A DNA stretch of 37,226 nt from Anaerobiospirillum sp. NML120449 (GTDB taxonomy: Bacteria > Pseudomonadota > Gammaproteobacteria > Enterobacterales > Succinivibrionaceae), in the NCBI RefSeq assembly GCF_023051105.1, contig NZ_JALKIL010000046.1, positions 1 through 37,226 of the forward strand, in the 5' to 3' direction. The position numbers and the translations under genes were made by a program. Under the pieces are notes generated by a model. The model was not told where the DNA came from and made no database searches. It saw only the letters and a program-made list of their open reading frames with translations. Of this stretch, positions 35,971 through 37,226 are shown piece by piece. Position 1 is the stretch's first letter; each line of letters opens with the position of its first letter.

Positions 35971-36864
35971 ATGCGAATTTTGCTGTTCATTGCCATGCAG
36001 GTAGCCGTCCTTTTAGTGGTAGGCATTGTTGGCTCCATTCTTATGTCTCTCTTTGGCATCAGACTTTCTCCTGGCTCCTACACCGGTCTGTTTGTCATGT
36101 GCGCCATCTTTGGCTGCGTGGGCTCGATCGTTTCTCTGTTCATGTCAAAGTCCATGTGCAAGGCCTCTTATGGTGTCGAAATCATCACTTCACCACGTAA
36201 TAATGCTGAAGCCTTTCTGTTAAACGAAGTGGCATCCATGGCCCAGCGTGCCGGTATCGGCATGCCTGAGGTAGGTATCTACCACTCTGCCGAGCCAAAT
36301 GCCTTTGCTACCGGCGCCTCCAAGGATAATGCCCTGGTGGCCGTATCAACCGGTCTTATGAACAATATGAGCGCCGATGAGATTCGTGGTGTACTGGGTC
36401 ACGAAATCTCCCATATTTCCAATGGCGACATGGTTACCATGACCCTGCTGCAGGGCGTACTCAATACCTTTGTGTACTTCTTCTCCTACATTGCAGCTCA
36501 GGCCGTATCCGCTTTCTTCAGCCGCTCCAGCAGCGACTCAGAGTCCAGCAGCAGCAATCCTTTTATCTTCTACGCTGTTAACAGCGTTTTCCAGATTCTC
36601 TTCGGCATTCTGGCCACCATCATCTCCATGTGGTTCTCCCGTTACCGTGAGTACCGTGCTGATGCCGGCTCTGCTGACCTGGAGGGTACTCAGAGGATGA
36701 TTGGTGCCCTGCAGGCTCTGCAGAGAATGTCTTCGCTGAATGTACAAAAAGAGGGTCAGTTCTCTGCCCTGTGCATCAATGGCGGCATTTCCGTATCCGA
36801 GCTCTTCATGAGCCACCCTCCACTTGAAAAGCGTATTGCCGCACTGCGTGCCCGTGGTCGTTAA
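35971..36864 (+). CDS. htpX: Membrane zinc metalloprotease HtpX
   Basis: HtpX is an inner-membrane M48 protease that degrades damaged membrane proteins together with FtsH. Length 297 residues is normal. The zinc site is HEISH (H144, E145, H148), with the third ligand in SRYREYRAD (E227). Two N-terminal helices (~4-28 and ~36-58) and two more after the catalytic helix (~160-182 and ~198-222) are seen. The loop RSSSDSESSSSNPF is Ser-rich but short. AGAGG is five bases before the ATG. It is monocistronic. Confidence 0.96.
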   Translation: MRILLFIAMQVAVLLVVGIVGSILMSLFGIRLSPGSYTGLFVMCAIFGCVGSIVSLFMSKSMCKASYGVEIITSPRNNAEAFLLNEVASMAQRAGIGMPEVGIYHSAEPNAFATGASKDNALVAVSTGLMNNMSADEIRGVLGHEISHISNGDMVTMTLLQGVLNTFVYFFSYIAAQAVSAFFSRSSSDSESSSSNPFIFYAVNSVFQILFGILATIISMWFSRYREYRADAGSADLEGTQRMIGALQALQRMSSLNVQKEGQFSALCINGGISVSELFMSHPPLEKRIAALRARGR

Positions 36865-37066
36865 TCACAGCATCACCAGTAGCCTGACTGATTGCTCAGG
36901 CGGCCAGCCCTGAACCCCTGGTCTAAGCTCAGGATTTAAGGGCGGTCGGGCCAGTGGCCATATGCCATGTGCCATGGGCCCTGGCACTGGGCACTGACCA
37001 TGGACAGGTAGTCCATGGCTATGTGACCGTGAACCTCAGGGCCTGGCAGGTCAGATACTGGCCAGG

Positions 37067-37098
37067 AAAAAAGGACAGCTGAAAAGCTGTCCTTTTTT
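37067..37098 (+). terminator. Perfect intrinsic terminator downstream of htpX
   Basis: AAAAAAGGACAGCT (37067-37080) pairs exactly with AGCTGTCCTTTTTT (37085-37098) around a GAAA tetraloop. It works in both directions. The putative group II intron begins three bases after it. The gap 36865-37066 holds a small hairpin GCCTGA/TCAGGC (36882-36901) and CATGG-rich words but no gene. Confidence 0.95.
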
Positions 37099-37101
37099 CT
37101 T

Positions 37102-37226
37102 GTGTGCTCGGCATGAGCATTATCTTGAGGGTTAAAGTCCCTTACGCACCCGCTAGTGGGAAGCGTTAGCTGAAAGCAAGGTACAGTGTGGTGACACCTG
37201 TGCTGAAAGAAGCTGGTTGTGAGCTA
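37102..37226 (+). mobile_element. Group IIC intron, 5' end (continues beyond window)
   Basis: The sequence starts GTGTGCTCGGCATGAGC and continues with GAGGGTTAAAGTCCC, GCGTTAGCTGAAAGCAAGG, GTGGTGACAC and GCTGAAAGAAGCTGG. Block by block this follows domain I of the Oceanobacillus iheyensis group IIC intron as I remember it (GUGUGCCCGGCAUGGGU, AGGGUGAGAGUCCC, GUUAGCCUAACGCAAGG, GUGGCGACAUG, CUGAAGGAAGC). Group IIC introns characteristically insert directly after terminator hairpins, which is the case here. Only about 125 nt are visible; the reverse transcriptase gene would be downstream. Confidence 0.88.

Overview
The window looks like a piece of a gammaproteobacterial chromosome. The gene set is typical of that class: YciB, an UmuC-type polymerase, SstT, a fused chorismate mutase/prephenate dehydrogenase (TyrA), MlaA, a YdgA-like DUF945 protein and HtpX. 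A motile, gut-type relative of the Succinivibrionaceae is my best guess, but this is inference without a database search. Coding regions are moderately GC-rich and very rich in alanine, serine and acidic residues.

Layout. 1-635: N-terminal part of a flagellin (minus strand) that runs off the edge in an uninterrupted poly-glycine tract. 1.3-3.6 kb: yciB and umuC, both minus. 3.9-13.3 kb: two tandem paralogous PAS-GGDEF proteins (plus). The first is a 2355-residue giant whose N-terminal half is built of acidic 17-residue repeats, nested in places into a 51-residue higher-order repeat; it sits behind an extended -10 promoter and a hairpin-rich leader. 13.6-17.4 kb: lysE-family exporter, hemH and sstT (all minus). 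17.4-19.25 kb: a long stretch with no gene I can support. 19.25-26.86 kb: a three-gene operon that I assign to the JetA-JetB-JetC (Wadjet / MksFEB-type SMC) family, with no JetD nuclease gene beside it. 27.3-31.7 kb: mlaA, tyrA and a DUF945-like gene. 31.86-33.94 kb: an intact IS1634-type insertion sequence. 34.05-34.8 kb: a small unknown membrane protein (minus). 36-36.9 kb: htpX. From 37,102 to the window end: what looks like the 5' end of a group IIC intron, placed directly after a perfect intrinsic terminator.

Two themes cross the window. First, several otherwise ordinary enzymes (HemH, TyrA, the LysE-type exporter, all three Jet subunits, the GGDEF proteins) carry long Ala/Gly/Ser/Asp low-complexity inserts or tails at presumed surface loops. 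Second, many intergenic gaps hold short tandem repeats, each with a different unit. Together they suggest a genome unusually tolerant of, or prone to, repeat expansion. The most system-like observation is the JetABC operon without JetD, next to ordinary chromosomal genes: either JetD lies elsewhere, or the complex works as a chromosomal condensin rather than a plasmid-cleaving defence.
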